DNA of 64,000 nucleotides from CAVWGP01 sp963754645 (GTDB lineage Bacteria > Pseudomonadota > Alphaproteobacteria > Bin65), in assembly GCA_963754645.1 (NCBI GenBank), contig CAVWGP010000011.1:1302001-1366000 (forward strand). The letters are read 5' to 3'. The stretch's first letter is position 1. Every line of letters starts with the position of its first letter. A program made the position numbers and the translations under genes. Positions 1 to 8,052 of the stretch are shown one piece after another. Under the pieces are notes generated by a model. It was not told the DNA's origin. It did no database searches and worked only from the letters and a program-made list of their open reading frames with translations.

Positions 1-383
1 GGCCCTTCGGAAATAATGTCGCCGATGCGAAGCCGGGGATTGAGCGAGGCGAACGGGTCTTGGAACACGGTTTGGATTTTCGTCGTGAGCTTCCGGCCGT
101 TGGGGCCGGGCGCGGCGACCGGATTACCGCCGAGCCGGACTTGCCCCGCGCTCGGCGTCAGGATGCCGGCGGCGATGCGGCCGAGAGTCGTTTTGCCGCA
201 ACCGGATTCGCCGACCAGGGCCACGGTCTCGTTTTTAACCACGGCGAGATCGACCCGGTCGACCGCGTGCACGGCGCGTTTCTCGATCTTGGCGCCCAGG
301 CGAGCCGCGATGCGCTCGCTCAGCGTCACCCGCCGCGCGAAGCGCTTCGACACGCCGGACATTTCGAGCAGCGCGCCGCTCAT
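1..383 (-). CDS. Oligopeptide ABC transporter ATPase, DppF/OppF-like (partial)
   Basis: This is the second ATPase of a peptide-type ABC importer, powering uptake at the inner membrane. Only the first 127 residues are present because the gene runs off the left edge. Walker A GESGCGKT lies at residues 58-65 and the Q-loop region (VFQDPFASLNPRLRIGD) at about 103-119; the wording around the Q-loop is typical of DppF. The ATG at 381-383 overlaps the TGA of the upstream DppD gene by four bases, so translation is probably coupled. The signature motif, Walker B and C-terminus are outside the window. The transported substrate cannot be read from the ATPase. Confidence 0.9.
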   Translation of the reverse strand, partial: MSGALLEMSGVSKRFARRVTLSERIAARLGAKIEKRAVHAVDRVDLAVVKNETVALVGESGCGKTTLGRIAAGILTPSAGQVRLGGNPVAAPGPNGRKLTTKIQTVFQDPFASLNPRLRIGDIISEG

Positions 384-1354
384 GCCGCCGCCTCGTGGGG
401 GTGGACGCAGCGCACGCCGCGCGCATCGGTCCGCGCAACCATTTCGGGTGCCGCGGCGCAGGCGCTGCTGGCGCGCGTGCAGCGCGCGCGAAAGGCGCAG
501 CCCGCCGGCAGGCGCAGCAGCGACGGCGTCTGCCCCGGAATTTGCGGCAGCGAACCGCCGGGCCGCGCATCGCCCGGCACCGAATCCAGCAACCCGCGCG
601 TGTAAGGATGCAACGGCCGCGACAGCACCGCCTCGGCCGGCCCGCGCTCGACGATGCGGCCCGCATACATGACGCAGATTTCGTCGGCCAGCGCCGAGAT
701 CACCGCGAGATCGTGGGTGATCCACAGCAAGGCGAGGCCGGAGTCGCGCGCCAGACGGCTGATCTCGTGCAGGATCTGGCTCTGGATCGAAACGTCGAGC
801 GCCGTGGTCGGCTCGTCGGCGATGATGATATCGGGGCCGTGCAGCAGCGCGGTCGCGATCGCGACGCGCTGGCGCATGCCGCCGGAAAATTCATGCGGAT
901 AGGCGTCGAGCCGCTCCTCGGGATGCGGAATGCCGACGCGGCCCAGCGTGTCGCGCGCCCGCGCCCGCGCTTCGGCCTCGCCGACCCGCTCATGGGCGCG
1001 CAGGGCGAGCGTCATTTGCGTCCCGATGCGGAGCACCGGATTGAGCGTCATCATCGGGTCTTGGAAAACCATGGCGACGCGCCGGCCGCGCATGCGCCGG
1101 AGTTCTTCCTGCTCCACGCCGACGAGTTCGCGGCCGTCGAGGCGGACCGAGCCGGCGACGATGCGGCCCGGCGGATCGATCAACCCGAGCACGGAAAAGC
1201 CGGTCACGGTCTTGCCCGATCCGGATTCGCCGACCAGGCCGAGTATGCGCCCGCGCTCCAGGGTGAAATCGACGCCGTCGACGGCCTTGACGACGCCGGC
1301 GCGCGTCAGAAAATGCGTCTTCAGTCCGCGCACCTCGAGCAAGGGCGCGCTCAT
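380..1354 (-). CDS. Oligopeptide ABC transporter ATPase, DppD/OppD-like
   Basis: The first ATPase subunit of the peptide-type importer, 324 residues. Walker A GESGSGKT is at 42-49, the ABC signature FSGGMRQRV at about 156-164, and Walker B IIIADEPT at about 177-184. A cysteine-bearing CAFRARC stretch near the C-terminus matches the oligopeptide-family C-terminal domain. An open frame extends 87 codons further upstream, but the ATG at 1354 is preferred because it begins MSAPLLEVRGL, the family N-terminus, and overlaps the end of the DppC gene by four bases. It lies between permease and DppF genes in the standard operon order. Confidence 0.92.
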   Translation of the reverse strand: MSAPLLEVRGLKTHFLTRAGVVKAVDGVDFTLERGRILGLVGESGSGKTVTGFSVLGLIDPPGRIVAGSVRLDGRELVGVEQEELRRMRGRRVAMVFQDPMMTLNPVLRIGTQMTLALRAHERVGEAEARARARDTLGRVGIPHPEERLDAYPHEFSGGMRQRVAIATALLHGPDIIIADEPTTALDVSIQSQILHEISRLARDSGLALLWITHDLAVISALADEICVMYAGRIVERGPAEAVLSRPLHPYTRGLLDSVPGDARPGGSLPQIPGQTPSLLRLPAGCAFRARCTRASSACAAAPEMVARTDARGVRCVHPHEAAA

Positions 1355-2265
1355 CGCTTCAGTCTCGGATTGAACTGGTCGCGGATTTGATCGCCGACCA
1401 GATTGATCGCGACGATGAGGATCATGAGCGCGATGCCCGGATTGACGCTGATCCAATAGCGTCCGTTGATGAGATACTGCACGCCGTTCGAAATCAGCAT
1501 GCCGAGCGAGGGTTCGGTGATCGGCAGGCCGACGCCGAGGAAGGACAGCGTCGCCTCGAGCGAAATCGAGTTGGCGATCTGCACCGTGGCGACGACGATG
1601 AGCGGCGGCAGGCAATTGGGCAGCAGGTGGCGGAACACGATGCGCCAGCCCGGCAGCGGCGTCGCGCGCGCCGCCTCGATATAGTCCTTGCGCCGTTCGG
1701 CCGAGGCGGCGCCGTGCGCGGTGCGCGCGAAATAGGCGTATTGCGCCGCGGTCAGCGCCACGATGAGCTGGATGCGGCCGGGGCCCATCAGCGCCACGAG
1801 AATGAGCGCCAGCAAAATCGCCGGAAAGCTCAACTGCAAATCGATCACGCGCATGATGATCGTCTCGGTCAGGCCGCCGCGATAGGCGGCGACGATGCCG
1901 AGCGTGGCGCCGAGCAGGAGCGCGAAGGCGCCGGCGAATAGGCCCATCTGGATGCTGATGCGCAGGCCGTAGAGGATCGCGCTGAACAGGTCGCGGCCCT
2001 GGGCGTCGGTGCCGAGGATGTGCGAATAGCCGCCGGTGCCCACCGTGCCCGGCGGCTTGCGCGCGTCCGATAGGCTGAGCTTGGCCTGGTCGTAGGGATC
2101 CTGCGGCGCGATCCAGGGCGCGAATAGCGCCATCGACAGAAATATCGCGACGATGACGATGGCGGCGACGGCGATCTTGTTTTCCGCGAACTCCGCCCAG
2201 AAGCGCGCGAAGCGCGAACGCTCGCGGCTTGCAACGGCGGGCGCCGCGGCGGCCTCGGCCGTCAT
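1351..2265 (-). CDS. Oligopeptide ABC transporter permease, DppC-like
   Basis: Inner-membrane permease of the peptide importer, 304 residues. An N-terminal segment (FAENKIAVAAIVIVAIFL onward) and later hydrophobic stretches give about six membrane spans. The stretch EAARATPLPGWRIVFRHLLP is the EAA loop that docks on the ATPases. The ATG at 2265 is chosen over an upstream frame extension because it overlaps the DppB stop by four bases (ATGA). The C-terminus LVGDQIRDQFNPRLKR is typical of the family. Confidence 0.92.
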   Translation of the reverse strand: MTAEAAAAPAVASRERSRFARFWAEFAENKIAVAAIVIVAIFLSMALFAPWIAPQDPYDQAKLSLSDARKPPGTVGTGGYSHILGTDAQGRDLFSAILYGLRISIQMGLFAGAFALLLGATLGIVAAYRGGLTETIIMRVIDLQLSFPAILLALILVALMGPGRIQLIVALTAAQYAYFARTAHGAASAERRKDYIEAARATPLPGWRIVFRHLLPNCLPPLIVVATVQIANSISLEATLSFLGVGLPITEPSLGMLISNGVQYLINGRYWISVNPGIALMILIVAINLVGDQIRDQFNPRLKR

Positions 2266-3236
2266 GCCGCGGCTGTCCGCCGCTGGCGCGGATCGAGCAC
2301 GGCGTAAACCAGATCGACCGTGAGATTGATCAGGATGAACAGGAACACGATGAAAATCAGATAGGCGACCATCACCGGCCGGTCGAGCGCGCCGATCGAA
2401 TCGATGATGAGCTTGCCCATGCCGGGCCACGAAAATATCGTTTCGGTCACGACCGCGAAGGCGATGGTCGAGCCGAGTTCGAGGCCGAACACGGTGACGA
2501 TCGGAATCGAAATGTTCTTGAGCACGTGGCGCCGCAGCACGGTCGCTTCGCGCTGGCCGGTGGCGCGGGCGAACTTGACGTAGTCGGACAGCATCGCCTC
2601 GCGCGTGCCGGCGCGCGACAGGCGGATCAGCAGGCCGAGCTTGAACAGCGCGAGATTGAACGCCGGCAGCGCGATGTGGCGCCAGCCTTCGGCCGAAAAA
2701 ACGCTGAGCTGGATGCCGAGAATTTCGATCGTCGGCCCGCGCCCGCCGGCGGGCAGCCAGCCCAGTTCGACCGCGAATATCATCATCAGGATCAGGCCGA
2801 CCCAGAAGGTCGGTACGCTGAAACCCAGGATCGACACGCCCATGACGATGCGCGCGCCGGCGGAGTTCGGGCGGTAGCCGGCATACATGCCGAGCGGAAT
2901 GCCGAGCAGCGTGCCGATCAGCACCGCCGTGATCGCCAGCTCCAAGGTCGCCGGCAGATGATGGACGATGAGTGCCAGGGGCGAGACGTTATAGACGAAC
3001 GAGCGGCCGAAATCGCCCGCGAGCAAATTGCCGACGAAGGCCAAATATTGCCGCCAAAACGGCTGATCGAGCCCGTATTCGCGGATGAGATTGGCGCGCG
3101 TCACTTGATCGGCGCTCGGCGGGATCAGCACGTCGATCGGGTTGCCGATCGCGAATATGCCGAGATAGACGATGACCGACATGGCCGCCATCACGAGGGC
3201 GGCTTGCATCAGCCGCTGAATGACGAAGGCCAGCAT
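2262..3236 (-). CDS. Oligopeptide ABC transporter permease, DppB-like
   Basis: The other inner-membrane permease, 324 residues. It starts MLAFVIQRLMQAALVMAAM, the usual DppB first membrane span, followed by the periplasmic region with YGLDQPFWRQYLAFVGNLLAGDFG, the family hallmark. The EAA-type loop includes YVKFARATGQREATVLRRHVLKN. It sits 67 bases downstream of the binding-protein gene and is coupled to DppC by an ATGA overlap. It forms a heterodimer with DppC. Confidence 0.92.
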   Translation of the reverse strand: MLAFVIQRLMQAALVMAAMSVIVYLGIFAIGNPIDVLIPPSADQVTRANLIREYGLDQPFWRQYLAFVGNLLAGDFGRSFVYNVSPLALIVHHLPATLELAITAVLIGTLLGIPLGMYAGYRPNSAGARIVMGVSILGFSVPTFWVGLILMMIFAVELGWLPAGGRGPTIEILGIQLSVFSAEGWRHIALPAFNLALFKLGLLIRLSRAGTREAMLSDYVKFARATGQREATVLRRHVLKNISIPIVTVFGLELGSTIAFAVVTETIFSWPGMGKLIIDSIGALDRPVMVAYLIFIVFLFILINLTVDLVYAVLDPRQRRTAAA

Positions 3237-3303
3237 GGCGCGGCTCGAAAAACGGCGCGGCGCCCGCGCGAGGCGGGCGCCGGCCTAGGAATACTCGGCG
3301 GGC

Positions 3304-4893
3304 TTACTTTTTCGCCGGGATGACGAAATAGGCGAGCGTGTCCTCGTCGGTGCGCGGCGGCATGTCGACCTTGTCCGCCGCCGCCGCCCAGACGACTTGC
3401 AGCGTCACGAGCGGGATCAAGGCGCGCTCGGCCATGGAAATTTCCATCGCCTTCTCGAACATGGCGCGCCGCTTCGCGTCGTCCTGGGTCCGCATGCCTT
3501 CCTGCATCGCCTGATCGACTTCCTTGTTCGAATAGGTGTTGCGGTTGAAGGCGCCGAGCTTGACGGCGGGATCGTTGGTGTGGACCAGCGAGCCGGTGGT
3601 GTAGGAGCCTTCGCCGGTGAGCGAGCCCCAGCCGTTCATCGACAGGCTGTAATCGAGCCGCGCCTGGGCCGGGAAATAGACCGTGCGGCTGATCGCGTTG
3701 ACGTTCGCCTTGATGCCGATGCGCGCCATCATCGGGCCGAGCGCGGCGCAGATCGAGCCGTCGCCGGGAAGCCGGTCGTTGGTGCAATGGAGATCGACGC
3801 GGAAGCCGTTCGGATAGCCCGCGTCGGCCAGCAGCTTCTTGGCCTTCTCGGGATCGAAAGCCTTGGCCGGAATCCGCGGGCTCGCACCGAAGAAGCCGGC
3901 GGGCATCAATTGATTGGCCGGCGTGCCGAGGCCTTCAAGGACGACCTCGACCATCGCGTTGCGGTCGATCGCCAGATCCATCGCCTCGCGCACCCGCACG
4001 TCGCGGAACGGGTTTTTCTCCATCGCCTTGCCGTCATTGTCGAAGATCTTCGGCGACTTCTCGCGCAGATCGGGTTGCAGCAGCATGACATAGACCGAAT
4101 CGCCCCGGATGACCTTGATCTTCTGGTCGCGCGCCAGCGCCTTGTAATCCGCCGACGAGACGTAGTTGACGAGATCGACCTGGCCCGATTTGAGCGCGGC
4201 GAGGCGCGCCGCGTCGTTGCCGATTTCCTTGCGCACGACGCGCGCCCAATGCGACTTGCCGCGCCAATATGCGTCATGGCGATCGAGCACGAAATCGCCC
4301 TTCGGCGTCCACGACACGAGCTTGTACGGCCCGGTGCCGTTGACCGCCGGCTTGCCGGGCTGGAACAGCTCGGCCGAAGTCTCCTTGGTCGTGGCCCCCT
4401 TTGCCGTTTTCGACGAGACGATGAACACGCGGATGAAATCATAGGGCAGCGTCGCCGCCGGCCCGTCGGTCTTCATGCGGATGGTGTAGGGATCGACGAT
4501 CTCGATCGCCGCGACGCGGCGGACATAGATCGTCGTCGTCGTCGGGCCGCTGACGCCGGGCACGCGCTCCATCGAAAACTTTACGTCCTCGGCGGTGAAG
4601 TCCGAGCCGTCGTGGAACTTGACGCCGCGGCGCAGCTTGAACTCCCACGTGGTCGCGTCGATCGCCTTCCACGACTCGGCGAGGCCGGGCTCGATCTGAA
4701 TCTTGTCGTTGGACCAGACCAGCGTGTCGTAGACGTGCTTCATTGCCTCGGCATGGGTGCCGAGCGCCGAGAACATCGGATCGAGCCCTTCGGGCCCGCC
4801 GCGCACGCCGAGCGTCAGCGTCTGCGCGCCGAGCGGGCTCGCGCCGAGCGCCGCCGCGAATGCCGTAGCCAGAAATAGCGATTTGAGCGTCAT
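3304..4893 (-). CDS. Periplasmic oligopeptide-type substrate-binding protein
   Basis: Captures substrate in the periplasm for the importer encoded downstream. It has 529 residues, normal for SBP family 5. The chosen ATG at 4893 opens a signal peptide (MTLKSLFLATAFAAALGASPLGA) and has AGGAGG six bases upstream; an in-frame start 24 codons earlier would place a charged leader before the signal. Family features include EPGLAESWKAIDATTWEFKLR and the KFHDGSDFTAEDVKFS region. Family 5 proteins bind peptides, nickel, glutathione or opines, so the ligand is not fixed by sequence alone. It is the first gene of the operon and probably sets expression of all five genes. Confidence 0.92.
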   Translation of the reverse strand: MTLKSLFLATAFAAALGASPLGAQTLTLGVRGGPEGLDPMFSALGTHAEAMKHVYDTLVWSNDKIQIEPGLAESWKAIDATTWEFKLRRGVKFHDGSDFTAEDVKFSMERVPGVSGPTTTTIYVRRVAAIEIVDPYTIRMKTDGPAATLPYDFIRVFIVSSKTAKGATTKETSAELFQPGKPAVNGTGPYKLVSWTPKGDFVLDRHDAYWRGKSHWARVVRKEIGNDAARLAALKSGQVDLVNYVSSADYKALARDQKIKVIRGDSVYVMLLQPDLREKSPKIFDNDGKAMEKNPFRDVRVREAMDLAIDRNAMVEVVLEGLGTPANQLMPAGFFGASPRIPAKAFDPEKAKKLLADAGYPNGFRVDLHCTNDRLPGDGSICAALGPMMARIGIKANVNAISRTVYFPAQARLDYSLSMNGWGSLTGEGSYTTGSLVHTNDPAVKLGAFNRNTYSNKEVDQAMQEGMRTQDDAKRRAMFEKAMEISMAERALIPLVTLQVVWAAAADKVDMPPRTDEDTLAYFVIPAKK

Positions 4894-5011
4894 CGTGTGC
4901 CTCCTGTTGTCGAGCCGGCGCTTATGCGCCCTTTTTTCCTGGCCCAACATTGACACGGCCCGCAACCGCTTGTCGAGACGAGCGGGCTTTGGGCTAAGTG
5001 CTTGAAAGTCT

Positions 5012-5213
5012 CGAAGGCCGCCAAGTTCAGGTATTGGGAATTTTCGCGATTTTGGCGGTCTTCGACCGAATCAAGGGCTTAGGCAGGGCGAGACCCGGAT
5101 TATGAGGAAAATTGCCCGCAAAATGCCGGGCAGGCCGCCGGCCAAGTGCTTGATATTCCCGAAGGCCGCCAAATAAGGCGTTTGGCGGCCTTCGCGGCGC
5201 TTGGCGGTCTTCG
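5012..5213. repeat. Cluster of five palindromic 13-mers (CGAAGGCCGCCAA)
   Basis: The 13-mer CGAAGGCCGCCAA occurs at 5012-5024 and 5160-5172. Its reverse complement (one T variant in two copies) occurs at 5052-5064, 5182-5194 and 5201-5213. The copies at 5161-5173 and 5181-5193 form a perfect 13-bp stem with a 7-base loop; those at 5011-5024 and 5052-5065 form a 14-bp stem with one G-T pair. An AAGTGCTTGA stretch precedes both forward copies (4996 and 5144), so the unit is longer than the 13-mer. It resembles REP/REPIN-type repeats. The right part overlaps the 3' end of the toxin remnant. Confidence 0.75.
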
Positions 5214-5369
5214 GCGCCGCCGGCCCGGCCGGGTCGGCGCAAAGGGGCGCAGCTTGGCGCCTTGTACGAGCGCGCCGATAACGGACTCGATCTTCGTGAG
5301 ATCTTTGCCCCGTTTACCCGCGAGCTTCAGATCCCGCAGGAACTGGTTCGTGACCCTGACCTCTTTCAC
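5100..5369 (-). pseudogene. YafQ/RelE-family toxin, C-terminal half replaced
   Basis: This starts with GTG overlapping the antitoxin stop (GTGA at 5366-5369), the usual antitoxin-toxin arrangement. The first about 40 residues (VKEVRVTNQFLRDLKLAGKR then KDLTKIESVIGALVQGAKL) match the YafQ mRNA-interferase N-terminus. From about residue 42 the frame becomes arginine/proline-rich, runs through the palindromic repeat cluster and ends after 89 codons. The family's C-terminal H..L.G and ECHI.PDWLLIY blocks with the catalytic histidines are absent in all frames. The toxin is therefore most likely dead. Whether repeat insertion caused the loss or followed it is inference. Confidence 0.65.
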
Positions 5370-5626
5370 GCATCGGTCGCACGAACGACGGCAGCCGCAT
5401 TCCTGAAGGTCTCTAGCTTTTTGCCGGAGCGCGCTTCGGCAATCGCGGCGCGCGTCGCGGCATTGGGTAGGCGGACATCGAAGGGCAGCCCACCTTGCAG
5501 CGATATTTGACGGTAGAACAGGCGTATCGCTTCGGTCGGAGTCAGCCCGACTTTCGCCAAAATCAGTTCCGCTTCGTCCTTGAGGCCAGGTTCCATTCGG
5601 GCGCGGATCATGGCGGTTTTCGGCAT
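5366..5626 (-). CDS. RelB/DinJ-family antitoxin
   Basis: An 86-residue DNA-binding antitoxin of the DinJ/RelB type. It begins MPKTAMIRARMEPGLKDEAE, a ribbon-helix-helix N-terminus, followed by LILAKVGLTPTEAIRLFYRQ and the GGLPFDV motif typical of the family. CAGGAGT lies eight bases before the ATG at 5626, which favours this start over longer upstream extensions. It normally neutralises the adjacent toxin and represses its own promoter. Here the partner is truncated, so it may be an orphan antitoxin kept as a regulator or a decaying gene. Confidence 0.85.
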   Translation of the reverse strand: MPKTAMIRARMEPGLKDEAELILAKVGLTPTEAIRLFYRQISLQGGLPFDVRLPNAATRAAIAEARSGKKLETFRNAAAVVRATDA

Positions 5627-5647
5627 CGTTTGAACTCCTGTCGCCAT

Positions 5648-5676
5648 TCTGTAGCACAATTGGGATACAAATTCAA
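5648..5676 (-). promoter_or_regulatory. Candidate sigma-70 promoter for the RelB-like gene
   Basis: On the minus strand TTGAAT (5671-5676) is followed after 17 bases by TACAGA (5648-5653), about 20 bases upstream of the antitoxin start. This local AT-rich patch stands out from GC-rich surroundings. Assignment is by consensus likeness only. Confidence 0.4.
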
Positions 5677-5904
5677 TGGCCAGCCGACGACAGCCGGACT
5701 GGCAGGAATTATTTGTGCGATGCGTTTTTCCGCCGTCCGCGCCCGCCCATTCCGCCATCGTTTGCCCGCCTGACGCGCGCGCGCCGAAGTTCCATCCATG
5801 ATGCAACGCGGCGTTAGGTCCCTAACCGGGCGACCGCTTCATGTGAGGCGAATTCTCGGGTAAGATTGGGACGCCGAATCCGAAATCGGCGGCGCACTTT
5901 CCGA

Positions 5905-6193
5905 TCACGCCGCCGCCAGGCGCACGACGCGAAGCCGCTTTCGCCCTTTCTCGGCGGACCACAAATCGTGTTGTGTCTGCTGATTGAGCCAGCTCTCCGC
6001 CGAGGTGTCGAACGCGATCGAAAGGCGTATCGCCATTTCCGGGCTAATGCCGGCGCGGCCGTTTAGGATGGCCGAGAGGGTCTTCGCGGCTGACACCGAG
6101 AGCCTGCGCCGCCTTGGTAACGCTCAATCCGAGCGGCTCAAGGCATAGCTCGCGCAGCACCTCGCCGGGATGGGGTGGATGATGCATTTTCAT
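5905..6193 (-). CDS. HigA-like antitoxin (one-base frameshift)
   Basis: An Xre-type helix-turn-helix antitoxin of the HigA/VapI family. It starts MKMHHPPHPGEVLRELCLEP and reads GLSVTKAAQALGVSR, then needs removal of one base near 6095 to continue KTLSAILNGRAGISPEMAIR and the C-terminal part ending VVRLAAA. Corrected, it is 95 residues, the normal family length. The family binds its partner HigB and the operon promoter. The toxin should lie immediately upstream, but only a C-terminal scrap is found there. The insertion could be real decay or sequence error. Confidence 0.75.
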
Positions 6194-6202
6194 CGCAGTC
6201 TC

Positions 6203-6244
6203 TCAGTGGTAGTCCTCGTATTCGACGCTCAAGGCGTTACAGTT
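6203..6244 (-). pseudogene. HigB toxin C-terminal relic
   Basis: Directly upstream of the HigA-like start, the minus strand encodes NCNALSVEYEDYH then TGA, ending ten bases before that ATG. HigB toxins end in a (V/A)E(I/V)xDYH motif at just this distance from higA. An in-frame stop lies about 20 codons upstream and no further HigB sequence is seen before the creatininase gene. It is read as the last dozen residues of a deleted toxin gene. Confidence 0.5.
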
Positions 6245-6328
6245 TGCAAGTCGCACCCGGCGCGTTCAATCCTTGACGCGCACCCGCATCCGCTCCAACG
6301 ATGCGCGAAATGGAAGGAAGTGGCACGG

Positions 6329-7030
6329 ATGCGGATACTCGATATGAACTGGCAGCAAGTCGAAACCTATTTGAAGGGCGACGACCGCTGTCTCTTGCCC
6401 ATCGGCAGCGTCGAGCAGCATGCGCAACTGAGCCTCGGCGTCGATGCTATCCTGGCCGAGAAGGTCGCGGTCGATGCGGCCGAGCCCACCGGCATTCCGG
6501 TGTTTCCGGTGCAAAGCTACGGCATCACGCCCTATTTCGGCGCCTATCCCGGTACGATTAGCTTGCGCATCGCGACCGCGCTGGCCCTCGCGCGCGACGT
6601 GCTCGACAGCATCAAGCGCTCGGGCTTCCGCCGCATCCTGATCGTCAACGGCCATGGCGGCAACAATCCGGTGGGCGGCTTCGCCCAGGAATGGATGGCG
6701 GACAATGCCGGCGTCGCGGTCAAATTCCACAATTGGTGGAACGCGCCCAAGACCTGGGCCAAGGCGATGGAAATCGACCCGGTCGCCAGCCACGCCTCGT
6801 GGCTGGAGAATTTCCCGTGGACGCGCCTGCCCAATATCGCCCAGCCCGCCGAGCGCAAGCCGATGATCGATCTCGACCGCCTCAAGGCGATGAACCCGGC
6901 CCAGGTCAAAGCCTATCTCGGCGACGGCAATTATGGCGGCTACTATCGGCGCCCGGATGAAGAGGTTCTCGCTTTGTGGGAGGTCGCCGTGAACGAAACC
7001 CGCGCCGTGCTTGAGGGGCCCTGGTCATGA
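6329..7030 (+). CDS. Creatininase-family amidohydrolase
   Basis: A 233-residue metal-dependent amidohydrolase of the creatininase family, which also includes formamide hydrolases of cofactor pathways. The metal-binding IGSVEQHAQLSLGVD motif lies at about residues 26-40 and the invariant NGHGGNNP at about 107-114. The ATG at 6329 is preferred, with AAGGAAG about nine bases upstream. A GTG nine bases earlier is possible. The stop overlaps the next gene by four bases (ATGA), so it is coupled to a PanE-like reductase and then an SDR. The substrate is unknown; true creatininase is one possibility, as a sarcosine oxidase operon lies 24 kb away. Confidence 0.88.
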   Translation: MRILDMNWQQVETYLKGDDRCLLPIGSVEQHAQLSLGVDAILAEKVAVDAAEPTGIPVFPVQSYGITPYFGAYPGTISLRIATALALARDVLDSIKRSGFRRILIVNGHGGNNPVGGFAQEWMADNAGVAVKFHNWWNAPKTWAKAMEIDPVASHASWLENFPWTRLPNIAQPAERKPMIDLDRLKAMNPAQVKAYLGDGNYGGYYRRPDEEVLALWEVAVNETRAVLEGPWS

Positions 7031-8052
7031 GCGAGCCGATCCTGATCTGGGGCGCGGGCGCCATCGGCGGCACGATCGGCGCCTATTGGGCGCGCGCCGG
7101 CATCGACGTGCTGCTGTGCGACATCGTTCCCGAGCATGTCGCCGCGATCGATGCGCGCGGCCTGCGCATCACCGGCCCGATCGAGGAATTCACCGTCAAG
7201 GCCAAGGCGGCGATGCCGGGCGGGCTGCGCGGGCAATTCAAGCGCATCGTGCTCGCGGTCAAGGCGCACCACACCGAGGCGGCGACGCGCGCGCTGCTGC
7301 CCCATCTTGCCGCCGACGGCTACGTGCTTTCGGCGCAGAACGGGCTCAACGAGATCGCGATCGCCAAGATCGTGGGCGACAAGCGCACCATGGGCTGCTT
7401 CGTCAATTTCGGCGCCGACTATCACGAGCCGGGCGTCATCATGTTCGGCGGGCGCGGCGCCGTCGTCGTCGGCGAAATCGACGGCGCGGACACCGAGCGC
7501 GTGCGCGATATGCACCGCCTGCTCAAGATATTCGAGCCCAATGCGATTCAAACCGCGAATATCTGGGGCTACCTCTGGGGCAAGCTCGGCTATGGCGCGC
7601 TGCTGTTCGCGACCGCGCTGACCAACGAATCGATCGCCGACGCGCTCGCCTCGAAGCGCCATTTTCAGCTCTATCGCCGGATTGGCGAAGAAGTGATGCA
7701 GGTTGCGGCCAAGCGCGGATTCAAATGCGAGGGCTTCAACGGCTTCGATCCGGCCGCCTTCATGCCCGGCGCGCCGCGCGAGGCGACCGAACGCTCGATC
7801 GGCGAAATGGTCGCGCACAATCGAAAATCCGCCAAGAGCCACAGCGGCATCTGGCGCGATCTCGCCGTGCGCAAGCGCAAGACCGAGGTCGATGCGCAAG
7901 TCGCTGCCGTCGCGGTCGAGGCCAAAAATGTCGGACTCAAGGCGCCGGCCATCGAGCAGCTTGTACAGCTCATCCACGACATCGAGGACGGCAAACGGCC
8001 CCTGGCCTGGGAGACGCTCGATGCCCTGGCCGCGGAGGTGGCGCAATGCTGA
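7027..8052 (+). CDS. Ketopantoate reductase family protein (PanE/ApbA-like)
   Basis: A 341-residue NAD(P)H-dependent 2-oxoacid reductase fold. The N-terminal ILIWGAGAIGGTIGAYWARA is the Rossmann glycine motif (GxGxxG). The KAHHTEAATRAL and SAQNGLNE stretches match the family's nicotinamide pocket (Lys and Asn of the PanE active site). The C-terminal helical domain contains KSHSGIWRDLAVRKRKTEVD, the family's substrate-side motif. It overlaps its upstream neighbour by four bases and its downstream neighbour by seven. In this cluster it is more likely a catabolic dehydrogenase than the pantothenate enzyme, though that is inference. Confidence 0.85.
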   Translation: MSEPILIWGAGAIGGTIGAYWARAGIDVLLCDIVPEHVAAIDARGLRITGPIEEFTVKAKAAMPGGLRGQFKRIVLAVKAHHTEAATRALLPHLAADGYVLSAQNGLNEIAIAKIVGDKRTMGCFVNFGADYHEPGVIMFGGRGAVVVGEIDGADTERVRDMHRLLKIFEPNAIQTANIWGYLWGKLGYGALLFATALTNESIADALASKRHFQLYRRIGEEVMQVAAKRGFKCEGFNGFDPAAFMPGAPREATERSIGEMVAHNRKSAKSHSGIWRDLAVRKRKTEVDAQVAAVAVEAKNVGLKAPAIEQLVQLIHDIEDGKRPLAWETLDALAAEVAQC

